DNA of 64,000 nt from Microbacterium saperdae (GTDB taxonomy: Bacteria; Actinomycetota; Actinomycetes; Actinomycetales; Microbacteriaceae): assembly GCF_006716345.1 (NCBI RefSeq), contig NZ_VFOX01000002.1, forward strand, positions 372,001 to 436,000. The letters are read 5' to 3'. This document shows positions 26,907 to 34,063 of this stretch, piece by piece; positions within the stretch are counted from its first letter, which is position 1, and the number at the start of each line of letters is the position of its first letter. A program made the position numbers and the translations under genes. The notes below the pieces were generated by a model that was not told where the DNA came from, did no database searches, and saw nothing but the letters and a program-made list of their open reading frames with translations.

Positions 26907-27182
26907 TCATCGAGTCTTGGCCCAGACCGTACCTCGGTGAACGCCATACTGCTTCGTCAACATGAGCACGCTGACGCCGTCCGCGCGGGCTGTTCGCATA
27001 GCGTGCACTTCGCTGTCCGTAAGCCGTGTTCGAGGTCGTTTCTTTGGTTCCGCAGATGCCCCGATCAGGGCGTCATCGGCATCATCCTCGGACTCGGCAT
27101 CTCCGCGTAGGCCTTGATTCCATGCGGAAACCAGCTTCTGAACCCGTGGTCGCCTGTTCCCGCAGCGTACCATTGCTTCCAC
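26907..27182 (-). CDS. stranded C-terminal helix-turn-helix part of the recombinase
   Basis: From the core codon GTG GAA the frame reads VEAMVRCGNRRPRVQ... and ends in a clear helix-turn-helix, LTDSEVHAMRTARADGVSVLMLTKQYGVHRGTVW, like the C-terminal domain of resolvases. No ribosome site precedes the only near ATG (27171-27173), and the longer frame (to 27218) starts inside a terminator hairpin. Joining element ends at TCCAC puts it in frame behind recombinase residue 549. I read it as the recombinase's own C-terminus, silent while integrated; it could instead be a small free-standing regulator. Confidence 0.72.
   Translation of the reverse strand: MEAMVRCGNRRPRVQKLVSAWNQGLRGDAESEDDADDALIGASAEPKKRPRTRLTDSEVHAMRTARADGVSVLMLTKQYGVHRGTVWAKTR
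27153..27182. other. predicted attR: element-side arm plus crossover core
   Basis: Arm TGTTCCCG (27154-27161), 16 bases, core TCCAC (27178-27182). Together with 11092-11118 it gives an approximately symmetric 52-bp attP centred on the TC of the core. Confidence 0.6.
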
Positions 27183-27203
27183 ACTGTGTTGAGACAGTTT
27201 GAT

Positions 27204-27240
27204 CAAGGCTTCGAGCATCGCTCGGGGCCTTTTTCTTTTC
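27204..27240 (+). terminator. strong terminator, probably the original one of the tRNA-Ile/tRNA-Ala operon
   Basis: 12-bp stem AAGGCTTCGAGC / GCTCGGGGCCTT (two G-U pairs), 3-base loop, then TTTTCTTTT. It reads rightwards, yet no rightward gene ends in the 389 bases before it. In the empty chromosome it would lie about 22 bases after tRNA-Ala. Confidence 0.85.
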
Positions 27241-27260
27241 CCCGACGCTGTTCCCGATCA

Positions 27261-27301
27261 GTCATCCACAGGTGTTAACAACTCTGTTAACAACTCGGGA
27301 G
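27261..27301. repeat. AT-rich 41-bp block, inverted copy of 47937-47977
   Basis: The reverse complement matches 47937-47977 at 35 of 41 positions. It contains a tandem GTTAACAACTC (27274-27284 and 27286-27296) and the DnaA-box-like TCATCCACA. Confidence 0.7.
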
Positions 27302-27308
27302 CCGACGA

Positions 27309-27605
27309 TCAGCGTGACAACGAGCGGATTCTCGCGTTGTGGGCCACGATCGCGACGATCGCGACAGCCGGACCCGCCAACACGACGATGAGCGCCCACC
27401 AGCCGGCACTCTGCGCGATCAATGCGGCACCGAAGATCGTCAGAGCGGCCCCGAGTGCGCGCATCGCCACCGACCCGCGCGGCTCGCTCACGGGTCGAGT
27501 CCAGTAGGGAATCGGCGCGTCGCGGTTCGCGCGGACGGTGGCGAGCAGAGCTGCCAGGAACAGGATCACCCCGGCGAGAGCGATCGCGATGCCGAAGACG
27601 TTCAT
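27309..27605 (-). CDS. small membrane protein, three hydrophobic segments
   Basis: 98 residues from ATG 27605 (MNVFGIAIALAGVILFLAALL). Hydrophobic stretches near residues 4-22, 45-63 and 65-85 are joined by a loop with PYWTRPVSEPRG. No family named. First chromosomal gene to the right of the element; transcribed towards it. Confidence 0.75.
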   Translation of the reverse strand: MNVFGIAIALAGVILFLAALLATVRANRDAPIPYWTRPVSEPRGSVAMRALGAALTIFGAALIAQSAGWWALIVVLAGPAVAIVAIVAHNARIRSLSR

Positions 27606-27667
27606 GCTTTCGACCGTATCAACCTCCGCTCTTGCGTGCCGCGAACGGCCCATGATCTGCTGGCAGC

Positions 27668-28273
27668 ATGACGTTCTTCCCGCCGGACCCAGAGATCACC
27701 GAACCCGAGGAGAGCGAGAACCCGCAACCGCGGTGGTGGAGCAGTCCCCAGGGCGAGCTGCCCGCGCTGCTGCCGATCTCGGAGATTCTGGCGGTGACCG
27801 ACCATCTCGCGATCGCACTGGTCGCCGTGGCGGTGTATAGCGACGGGGTGGAGTTCCGGGTGGATCGCCGCCTTCGCCGCAACGGACTGCCGATGACGGA
27901 ATGGAACGAGCTGTGCTCGACGTTCATGGAGTACATGCCGTTCGCCGGCCCCTCGGGTCAGGCCGGGCGACTTCGCTACGGCATGGTGCTCGGCAACGGT
28001 GAGAAGGTGCTGGCCGACTCGCCGTACTCCGGCGCGGGTGACCCGATGTCAGAGCCGCACGGGTACGTCCTGAACAACCAGGGCCAGGGCGGTGGCGGCG
28101 GGGGCAGCACCTACTCCGGCGGCGACCAGCTCTGGCTCTGGCCTGTGCCTCCGGCCGGTCCGATCGAACTCGTGGTGCAGTGGCCCGCGCTCGGCGTCGA
28201 AGAGACTCGTGTGATGCTCGACGGTACGGCGATGCGCGAGCTCACCGACCGAGCGAAACCGTACTGGCCGTGA
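27668..28273 (+). CDS. hypothetical protein of an actinobacterial type
   Basis: 201 residues. An acidic Pro-rich start is followed by a beta-rich domain (LAVTDHLAIALVAVAVYSDGVEFRV), a Gly-rich loop (NNQGQGGGGGGSTYSGGDQLWLWPVPP) and an end with VQWPALGVEETRVMLDG. Similar proteins of unknown role are common in actinobacteria. Divergent from the membrane protein gene; 19 bases before the next gene, so probably co-transcribed. Confidence 0.8.
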   Translation: MTFFPPDPEITEPEESENPQPRWWSSPQGELPALLPISEILAVTDHLAIALVAVAVYSDGVEFRVDRRLRRNGLPMTEWNELCSTFMEYMPFAGPSGQAGRLRYGMVLGNGEKVLADSPYSGAGDPMSEPHGYVLNNQGQGGGGGGSTYSGGDQLWLWPVPPAGPIELVVQWPALGVEETRVMLDGTAMRELTDRAKPYWP

Positions 28274-28292
28274 GCGCGGAGGGGAGACGACG

Positions 28293-28754
28293 ATGACCGC
28301 GAAGAAGCGTCGAGTCGCTCAGGCCCGCACCGAGGCGGAGTCCGACACGAAGTCGGCAGACTCGTTGCGACAGGGCCAGTTCGCCGTCTGCGACGGGGTG
28401 GAGTATCGGCTGGGAACCCGAGGTGGCAGCTGGACGCTGCTGGCCACGAAGCCGTTGCCCGGTTTCACGAAGTTGCGCAGCGGCGTGTTCTTCCGGAAGA
28501 TCGCGGCGGATGAGCAGATGGAGTGCTTCCGGATCAGTCATCGCGGGACGTATCGAGGGATCGATGTGAGCATCTACGGCAGTGACCGCGGACGAGTCAT
28601 GGCCGTGACGAACGACATTCGCGCGAGTGGCGACGGTTTCGAACTCTTCGATCGCGACCAGTGGATGAAACTGATCGATCGGGAAGACGGTGACCTGCGC
28701 TTCCAGGAGGTTCGCACGTCGATCCCTATGCCGTGGCGGAAGAAGAGCGCCTGA
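28293..28754 (+). CDS. hypothetical protein
   Basis: 153 residues, basic N-terminus then mixed alpha/beta. No motif I can assign. Follows the previous gene closely and shares its strand. Downstream, a short direct repeat (CGGCGCCTGACC) fills the gap to the convergent gene. Confidence 0.75.
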   Translation: MTAKKRRVAQARTEAESDTKSADSLRQGQFAVCDGVEYRLGTRGGSWTLLATKPLPGFTKLRSGVFFRKIAADEQMECFRISHRGTYRGIDVSIYGSDRGRVMAVTNDIRASGDGFELFDRDQWMKLIDREDGDLRFQEVRTSIPMPWRKKSA

Positions 28755-28787
28755 CCGGACGGCGCCTGACCAGACGGCGCCTGACCG

Positions 28788-29408
28788 TCAGCCGGTCACA
28801 CCACGCTGACGGGCCTTGGCGTCGAGGTCCTTCGCGTCGAAGAAGCGGTCTCCGTCCACACGGAACGGCTCGGCGTCGAGCCAGATCGCATCGCCGTCGA
28901 CCCGCAGCACGCCTACGTACATGATGCGGTCCTCGTCCGACGCCCAGATCGTCAGCAGCCGGTCGTCGGCCACGGCCTTCTGCATCGCCGAGAGTCCGGC
29001 GACGATCGTGTCGCCCTCACTCCGACCCGCGCGGATCGCATCCAACACCGGCTCGAGCGGGAACGCTGCGCTGACGCCGTGGATGACCGGATTCGTGAGC
29101 ACCCCGCCGCCCTTGATCCGCCAGCGGCGGGCACCGATGAAGATCATCACGATGCTCACGACGAACACGACGGGAGGCAGGGCGAACGCCCCGGCGATCG
29201 CCAGACCGCTCCTGACCCGACCGCCGAGGAGATCGACGGTCGCTTCGGGGTTCAGATAGATCAGCAGCGCGAGCACCACCATGAGCCCCGCGATGATCCC
29301 CCATGTCATCGTCTTCTTCGGCGATCGCTCCGGCTGGAAGAGATCTCGACGGGTCGCGAACCAGGGGTACAGGTTGCGCGACTTCGAGCGCAGCGGAGTG
29401 AACGTCAT
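28788..29408 (-). CDS. hypothetical protein with two transmembrane helices
   Basis: 206 residues from ATG 29408. N-terminal FTPLRSKSRNLYPWFATRRDLF, two helices (about 36-54 and 70-95), then a soluble C-terminal domain with a YVGVLRVDGDAIWLDAEPF stretch. No family named. The frame upstream of 29408 is non-protein-like and overlaps the next gene. Confidence 0.78.
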   Translation of the reverse strand: MTFTPLRSKSRNLYPWFATRRDLFQPERSPKKTMTWGIIAGLMVVLALLIYLNPEATVDLLGGRVRSGLAIAGAFALPPVVFVVSIVMIFIGARRWRIKGGGVLTNPVIHGVSAAFPLEPVLDAIRAGRSEGDTIVAGLSAMQKAVADDRLLTIWASDEDRIMYVGVLRVDGDAIWLDAEPFRVDGDRFFDAKDLDAKARQRGVTG

Positions 29409-29446
29409 CCGGCCATCCTCCCTCACCGCGCTGACACTCTCGAGTG

Positions 29447-30274
29447 TCAACGCACGCGTCGCCCGAACCGCTCTCGTGTCGCCTCGTCGGGCGTGTAGAC
29501 CACGAGTTGGATCTCGGTCTGATCCGACGGGCGCAGCTGGTGGTGCTCGAAGACCAGGCGGCCGAGCTCGGGATGCTGGAACACGCGCTCGCGGGACTGG
29601 AATCCGCGGATGTCGTGGCTCTCCCAGCGCTCGCGGAATTCCGGGCTCGCCTCCACCAGGCGCGAAACGAGATCGCGATAGCGGGGGTCGCCCAGCCGAG
29701 GGCCCGCCTCGGCGCGGAACTCGGCCAGGAAGCGGCGGCTGGTGACATCCCAGTCGTCGAGCAGCTCGCGCACGGAGGGATCGGTGAAGATCAACCACAA
29801 CAGGTTGCGCTGCTCGGGCGGGGTCTGCGCCACGTTCGGGTACAGGGCTTCGTAGGCCGCATTCCACCCGGCGACGCCCCAGTCGGGCGCGAGCGCGTAG
29901 GCCGGATGCTCCTCGAGTGCGTCGAGGAACCGCTGCACATGCGCCGGGGCGGTCTCGACGGCTGCTCCGCCCCCCGGTCGTGCCGGAGCGAAGCCTGCGA
30001 GCGTCAGCACGTAATCGTGCTCGGTCACCGTGAGGTGCAGCGTGGTGGCGACGGCATCCAGCACCTGGCGGGAAGGGTTGATGTCGCGCCCCTGCTCGAG
30101 CCAGGTGTACCAGGTGACGCTGACGCCGGAGAGGTAGGAGATCTCTTCGCGGCGGAGGCCGACGGTCCGGCCACGTCCCGCCGGAGGGAGCCCGAAGGCG
30201 GCGCGGTCGAGATGCTCGCGCCGGGCCCGCAGGAAGGCGCCGAGCTCACTCCGCTGCTGTTCGTCGCTCGCCAT
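29447..30274 (-). CDS. helix-turn-helix regulator with MmyB-like ligand domain
   Basis: 275 residues. N-terminal XRE-type helix-turn-helix (LRREEISYLSGVSVTWYTWLEQG), then the MmyB-like domain (APDWGVAGWNAAYEALYP, DPSVRELLDDWDVTSRRFLAEFRAEAG), thought to bind a fatty-acid-like ligand. A repeated CACTA/TAGTG operator lies just before its start, so autoregulation and control of the divergent ilvD or another gene are possible. Confidence 0.9.
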   Translation of the reverse strand: MASDEQQRSELGAFLRARREHLDRAAFGLPPAGRGRTVGLRREEISYLSGVSVTWYTWLEQGRDINPSRQVLDAVATTLHLTVTEHDYVLTLAGFAPARPGGGAAVETAPAHVQRFLDALEEHPAYALAPDWGVAGWNAAYEALYPNVAQTPPEQRNLLWLIFTDPSVRELLDDWDVTSRRFLAEFRAEAGPRLGDPRYRDLVSRLVEASPEFRERWESHDIRGFQSRERVFQHPELGRLVFEHHQLRPSDQTEIQLVVYTPDEATRERFGRRVR

Positions 30275-30284
30275 GGATACAAAC

Positions 30285-30305
30285 CTAGTGCTCTCACTAC
30301 TAGTG
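30285..30305. promoter_or_regulatory. operator-like TAGTG/CACTA cluster
   Basis: TAGTG (30286-30290), CACTA (30295-30299) and TAGTG (30301-30305): two overlapping inverted repeats sharing the middle arm, 11 bases upstream of the MmyB-like regulator and 46 before ilvD. Confidence 0.55.
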
Positions 30306-30351
30306 TCAGCGCCGTCTTCCTTCGAGTGCCGTCAGACGCCAGGGTGGAAGA

Positions 30352-32256
30352 ATGCCCACCCCCCTTCGCTCCCGTACCGTCACGCACGGCCGCAACGCCG
30401 CAGGAGCCCGTGCCCTGTTCCGCGCCGCCGGCGTCAACCCCGCCGACTTCGGCAAGCCGATGATCGCCGTCGCCAACAGCTTCACCGAGTTCGTCCCCGG
30501 CCACACCCATCTGCAGCCCGTCGGGCGCATCGTCTCCGACGCGATCTCCGCTGCCGGCGGCATCCCGCGCGAGTTCAACACCATCGCGGTCGACGACGGC
30601 ATCGCGATGGGCCACGGAGGGATGCTGTACTCGCTCCCCTCGCGCGACCTGATCGCCGACTCGGTCGAGTACATGGTCAACGCGCACCAGGCGGACGCCC
30701 TGGTCTGCATCTCCAACTGCGACAAGATCACCCCCGGTATGCTCATGGCCGCCCTGCGCCTGAACATCCCGACCGTCTTCGTCTCGGGCGGACCGATGGA
30801 GGCCGGACGGGCCACGCTCGTCGACGGCTCCGTGCGCACGCTCGACCTGGTCGACGCGATCTCCGAGGCCGCGAACGACACCGTGTCGGATGCCGACATG
30901 AAGCGCATCGAGGAGAACGCCTGCCCGACCTGTGGCTCCTGCTCCGGCATGTTCACCGCCAACTCGATGAACTGCCTCGTCGAGGCGCTCGGCCTCGCGC
31001 TGCCCGGCAACGGCTCGGTGCTCGCCACCCACACCGCCCGCCGTGCGCTGTACGAGAAAGCCGGCGAGGTCGCGGTCGAGATCACCCGCCGCTTCTACTA
31101 TGACGACGACACCTCGGTGCTGCCGCGCGAGGTCGCGAGCTTCGCGGCCTTCGAGAACGCCATGGCCCTCGACATCGCGATGGGCGGATCGACCAACACG
31201 ATCCTGCACCTGCTCGCCGCCGCGCACGAGGCCGGCATCAGCTTCGGGCTCGACGAGATCGATGCGGTCTCGCGCCGCGTGCCCTGCCTCGCGAAGATCG
31301 CGCCGAACCCGGCCTACGGCCGCATGTACTACATGGAGGACGTGCACCGCGCCGGCGGCATCCCCGCGGTCCTCGGCGAGCTGCGTCGCGGCAACCTGCT
31401 CGACGAGAACGTCAGCACCATCCACTCCCCGTCGTTCGAGGCCTGGTTGGACGACTGGGACATCCGCGGCGGCAAGGCGACGGATGCCGCGAAGGACCTC
31501 TGGTACGCAGCCCCTGGCGGGGTGCGCTCCTCGAGCGCGTTCTCACAGTCGGAGCGCTGGGCGGCCCTCGACGAGGATGCGGCGACCGGCTGCATCCGCG
31601 ACGTCGAGCATGCCTACTCGGTCGACGGCGGTCTCGCGGTGCTCCGCGGCAACCTCGCGGTCGACGGCGCCGTGGTGAAGACCGCCGGCGTCGACCCCTC
31701 GATCCTGGTGTTCTCGGGTCCCGCCGTCGTGTGCGAGTCGCAGGAGGAGGCGGTCGCGAAGATCCTCGGCAAGAAGGTGCTGCCGGGCGACGTGGTCGTC
31801 ATCCGCTACGAAGGCCCCCAGGGCGGACCGGGGATGCAGGAGATGCTGCACCCGACCTCGTTCCTCAAGGGCCGCGGCCTGGGCAAGGTGTGCGCGCTGA
31901 TCACGGACGGCCGCTTCTCGGGTGGAACATCGGGGCTGTCGATCGGCCACGTCTCCCCGGAGGCCGCCGCGGGTGGTGTGATCGCCCTGGTGCAGGACGG
32001 AGACATCATCGACATCGACATCCCTTCGCGCTCGATGTCGCTGCAGGTGAGCGAGGCCGAGCTCGAAGAGCGGCGTGCCCGTCTGCTCGAGGGCCCCGGA
32101 TACCAGCCCGTCGACCGCGCCCGGCCGGTGTCGCTGGCGCTGCGTGCCTATGCGGCGATGGCGACGTCGGCGGACCGCGGTGCCGTGCGCGACGTCGAGA
32201 AGGTCGAGCGCGCCCTGCGGGCGCAGGAGCTGCAGAGCGCCGCCGCCCTCGTGTGA
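30352..32256 (+). CDS. ilvD: dihydroxy-acid dehydratase
   Basis: Dehydrates dihydroxy-isovalerate and dihydroxy-methylvalerate in valine, leucine and isoleucine synthesis. 634 residues. The Fe-S Cys are in [10 protein letters not shown] and [19 protein letters not shown]; further family motifs are [23 protein letters not shown] and [27 protein letters not shown] lies six bases before the ATG, so it may be leaderless. Stands alone, divergent from the regulator. Confidence 0.97.
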   Translation: MPTPLRSRTVTHGRNAAGARALFRAAGVNPADFGKPMIAVANSFTEFVPGHTHLQPVGRIVSDAISAAGGIPREFNTIAVDDGIAMGHGGMLYSLPSRDLIADSVEYMVNAHQADALVCISNCDKITPGMLMAALRLNIPTVFVSGGPMEAGRATLVDGSVRTLDLVDAISEAANDTVSDADMKRIEENACPTCGSCSGMFTANSMNCLVEALGLALPGNGSVLATHTARRALYEKAGEVAVEITRRFYYDDDTSVLPREVASFAAFENAMALDIAMGGSTNTILHLLAAAHEAGISFGLDEIDAVSRRVPCLAKIAPNPAYGRMYYMEDVHRAGGIPAVLGELRRGNLLDENVSTIHSPSFEAWLDDWDIRGGKATDAAKDLWYAAPGGVRSSSAFSQSERWAALDEDAATGCIRDVEHAYSVDGGLAVLRGNLAVDGAVVKTAGVDPSILVFSGPAVVCESQEEAVAKILGKKVLPGDVVVIRYEGPQGGPGMQEMLHPTSFLKGRGLGKVCALITDGRFSGGTSGLSIGHVSPEAAAGGVIALVQDGDIIDIDIPSRSMSLQVSEAELEERRARLLEGPGYQPVDRARPVSLALRAYAAMATSADRGAVRDVEKVERALRAQELQSAAALV

Positions 32257-32281
32257 CGAGCGCGTACGGCTTCACTCACCG

Positions 32282-32341
32282 GTGAGGGGTCAGAACACGC
32301 CGCGCGTGCGCACGGGCGTACGGCGTGTCTCGACCCCTCAC
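32282..32341. repeat. 60-bp palindrome, copy A of a three-copy family
   Basis: Arms 32282-32302 and 32321-32341 pair almost fully (GTGAGGGGTC... and ...GACCCCTCAC). Lies between the convergent ends of ilvD and the cupin regulator and covers the regulator's stop codon; may act as a two-way terminator. Confidence 0.8.
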
Positions 32342-32925
32342 GCGGGCGGGGTCGAGAGCGTGCGGGTGATCGGACGCTCGCCGTCGGGGACGAAGAGGTG
32401 CAGGATCTCCACCGCCAGCTGATCGGCCGGGCCGAACCAGTGCGGGGTCGAGGAGTCGAACTCCACGTTCTCCCCCGGTTCGAGCAGGTGCTCCTGACTT
32501 CCGAGGATCAGCCGCAGGTGTCCGGCGAGCACATGGATCCAGGCGTGACCCTGGTGGCTCACCAGTGTGGGCTCGCGCGGCCCGAGCACATGCTTGAACG
32601 CCTGCACCCGACCGGGATATTGCGTGAGCGGCACGGCCACTCCTCCCGCGCTGAGCCGCTGCGGCTCCAGGTTCACTCGCGGGTCTCCGGTCTCCGGTGC
32701 GGCGATGAGCCGGTCGAGCGAGACGGCGAACGCGCGTGCGAGCGGGATCAGTGCGTCGAGTGTCGGCTGTCGGTGGCCGGTCTCGATCCGCGACAACGCG
32801 CTCACGGACAGGCCGGAGAGTGCGGCGACTTCGGCCAGGGTCATCCCCCGGGAGGAGCGCAGGCGGCGCAGACGCGGGCCGATGGCCTCCAGCACCGCAG
32901 CGGTCTCGGCATCCATGCCTGTCAT
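32338..32925 (-). CDS. XRE regulator with C-terminal cupin
   Basis: 195 residues from ATG 32925. Helix-turn-helix at about residues 15-65 (MTLAEVAALSGLSVSALSRIETGHRQPTL), then a cupin domain (TLVSHQGHAWIHVLAGHLRLILG, LEPGENVEFDSSTPHWFGP). Typical one-component sensors of a small molecule. A perfect 17-base palindrome just before the start is the probable operator; the divergent oxidoreductase is the likely target. Confidence 0.9.
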   Translation of the reverse strand: MTGMDAETAAVLEAIGPRLRRLRSSRGMTLAEVAALSGLSVSALSRIETGHRQPTLDALIPLARAFAVSLDRLIAAPETGDPRVNLEPQRLSAGGVAVPLTQYPGRVQAFKHVLGPREPTLVSHQGHAWIHVLAGHLRLILGSQEHLLEPGENVEFDSSTPHWFGPADQLAVEILHLFVPDGERPITRTLSTPPA

Positions 32926-32926
32926 C

Positions 32927-32943
32927 TTTGCAGAATCTGCAAA
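32927..32943. promoter_or_regulatory. perfect palindromic operator (TTTGCAGAATCTGCAAA)
   Basis: 8-bp arms around one central base, ending one base before the regulator's ATG, so binding would block its translation start region or promoter. Confidence 0.7.
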
Positions 32944-33020
32944 CGAGCTGGATGCCGATGAACACGCGGTTCGACGATGGAATCCGCTCGCGGAACACAC
33001 CGAGCGAGAAGGAGCGCATC

Positions 33021-33056
33021 ATGACCGTACGACGTCCGTCCCCGAGCATCCGATGA
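33021..33056 (+). CDS. 11-residue leader ORF coupled to the oxidoreductase gene
   Basis: AGAAGGAG six bases before an ATG gives MTVRRPSPSIR and a TGA that overlaps the next ATG as ATGA. The downstream gene has no ribosome site of its own, so this leader probably delivers ribosomes. Two Arg and three Pro codons in eleven could cause stalling. No peptide function is claimed. Confidence 0.5.
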   Translation: MTVRRPSPSIR

Positions 33057-33952
33057 GGGCACTGCTGCTGGGCGCCCGCGGCGCCGTCGGTGCCGTGATC
33101 CGCCGCGAGCTGGAGCGAGACGAACACACCGTGACCGCGGCCAGTCGCGCCGAGGCGGGCGGGATCCGCATCGATCTGCGCGGAGACCTCGCACCACTGG
33201 CCGTCCTCGCCGCCGACCACGACGTCGTGATCAACGCCTCCGGCATCGAGCGCGCCGACCTCGCGACCGCGACGGCGCGCACGCCCCTGGTCGACATCTC
33301 GGCCACCGGGAGCTACCTCGCCGCGCTGCGAGACGCCGCACGCGGACCCGTCGTGCTCGGCGCCGGACTCGCCCCCGGCCTGACCACGGTGCTCGCTGCC
33401 GCGCTCGACTCTCGTCCGCATGACCAGATCGACGTGCTCGTGATGCTCGGCAGCGGGGAGAAGCACGGGCCGGCCGCGGTCGCCTGGACCGCAGGACTCG
33501 TCGGCACCGACGTGCATCTGCCGCCCGAGGCCGGAAGGGTGCGCAACTTCCGCACGAGTCTGCGCGCTGAAGGGCCGGACGGTCGCACCCGCCGCTACCT
33601 GCGCGCCGACTTCCCCGACCACATCCTGTTGGCACCGACCGGGGCACCCGTCATCCGGTCGTACCTCACTCTCGGATCGGCGGCGATGACGGCATCCCTC
33701 GAGCTCGTGGGGCGTCTGCCCGCACTGCGCGGAGTGCTGTCGATCGCCCCGCACCTCGGCAGCGACGACTGGCATGTCGTGGCGCGCAATCGTCGCACGG
33801 GCGAGCGTCGGCAGGCCGCGGGCTCCGGACAGTCCGAGGCGACCGGCCGCCTCACTGCCCTCGCGGCCCTCCGCATCGCGGGCTCGGCACACGGTGCCGT
33901 GACGATGGCCGACCTGGTCACGGTCGACGAGGCCGGGGTCCTGCTGGGGTGA
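33053..33952 (+). CDS. NAD(P)-dependent saccharopine dehydrogenase-like protein
   Basis: 299 residues. N-terminal Rossmann fold (MRALLLGARGAVGAVIRREL, then DHDVVINASGIERAD), followed by GAGLAPGLTTVLAAAL, as in the saccharopine dehydrogenase/trans-acting enoyl reductase group. The substrate is unknown. The start at 33053 follows from the Rossmann motif at the N-terminus and the coupling to the leader ORF. Divergent from the XRE-cupin regulator, its likely controller. Confidence 0.82.
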   Translation: MRALLLGARGAVGAVIRRELERDEHTVTAASRAEAGGIRIDLRGDLAPLAVLAADHDVVINASGIERADLATATARTPLVDISATGSYLAALRDAARGPVVLGAGLAPGLTTVLAAALDSRPHDQIDVLVMLGSGEKHGPAAVAWTAGLVGTDVHLPPEAGRVRNFRTSLRAEGPDGRTRRYLRADFPDHILLAPTGAPVIRSYLTLGSAAMTASLELVGRLPALRGVLSIAPHLGSDDWHVVARNRRTGERRQAAGSGQSEATGRLTALAALRIAGSAHGAVTMADLVTVDEAGVLLG

Positions 33953-34006
33953 GGGGTCAAGACACGCCGTGCCTCGGCATCTGGCCAGGGCGTGTCTTGA
34001 CCCCTC
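33951..34006. repeat. 56-bp palindrome, copy B of the three-copy family
   Basis: Perfect 18-bp arms GAGGGGTCAAGACACGCC (33951-33968) and its inverse (33989-34006), 20-base loop. Overlaps the stop of the oxidoreductase gene and lies before the convergent LacI gene. Confidence 0.85.
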
Positions 34007-34063
34007 GGCGAGCTGGTTCGGGCGAGGTCGGTTCGCGGACTGGTTCGGGCGAGTCGCGCGGGC

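Larger units (their letters stand above)
11092..27177. mobile_element. integrative mobilizable element in the tRNA-Ala 3' end (about 16.1 kb)
   Basis: Bounded by the 5-bp core TCCAC (11092-11096 and 27178-27182). The right boundary is supported by in-frame rejoining of the recombinase with the terminal helix-turn-helix fragment, and by a tRNA-type terminator just outside. Contents: serine recombinase, coupled small gene, nucleotidyltransferase pair, MobF relaxase, composite transposon, ECF sigma module and secreted proteins. No VirB4/TraG/FtsK-type ATPase is seen, so transfer would need a helper. Exact ends are inferred. Confidence 0.8.
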
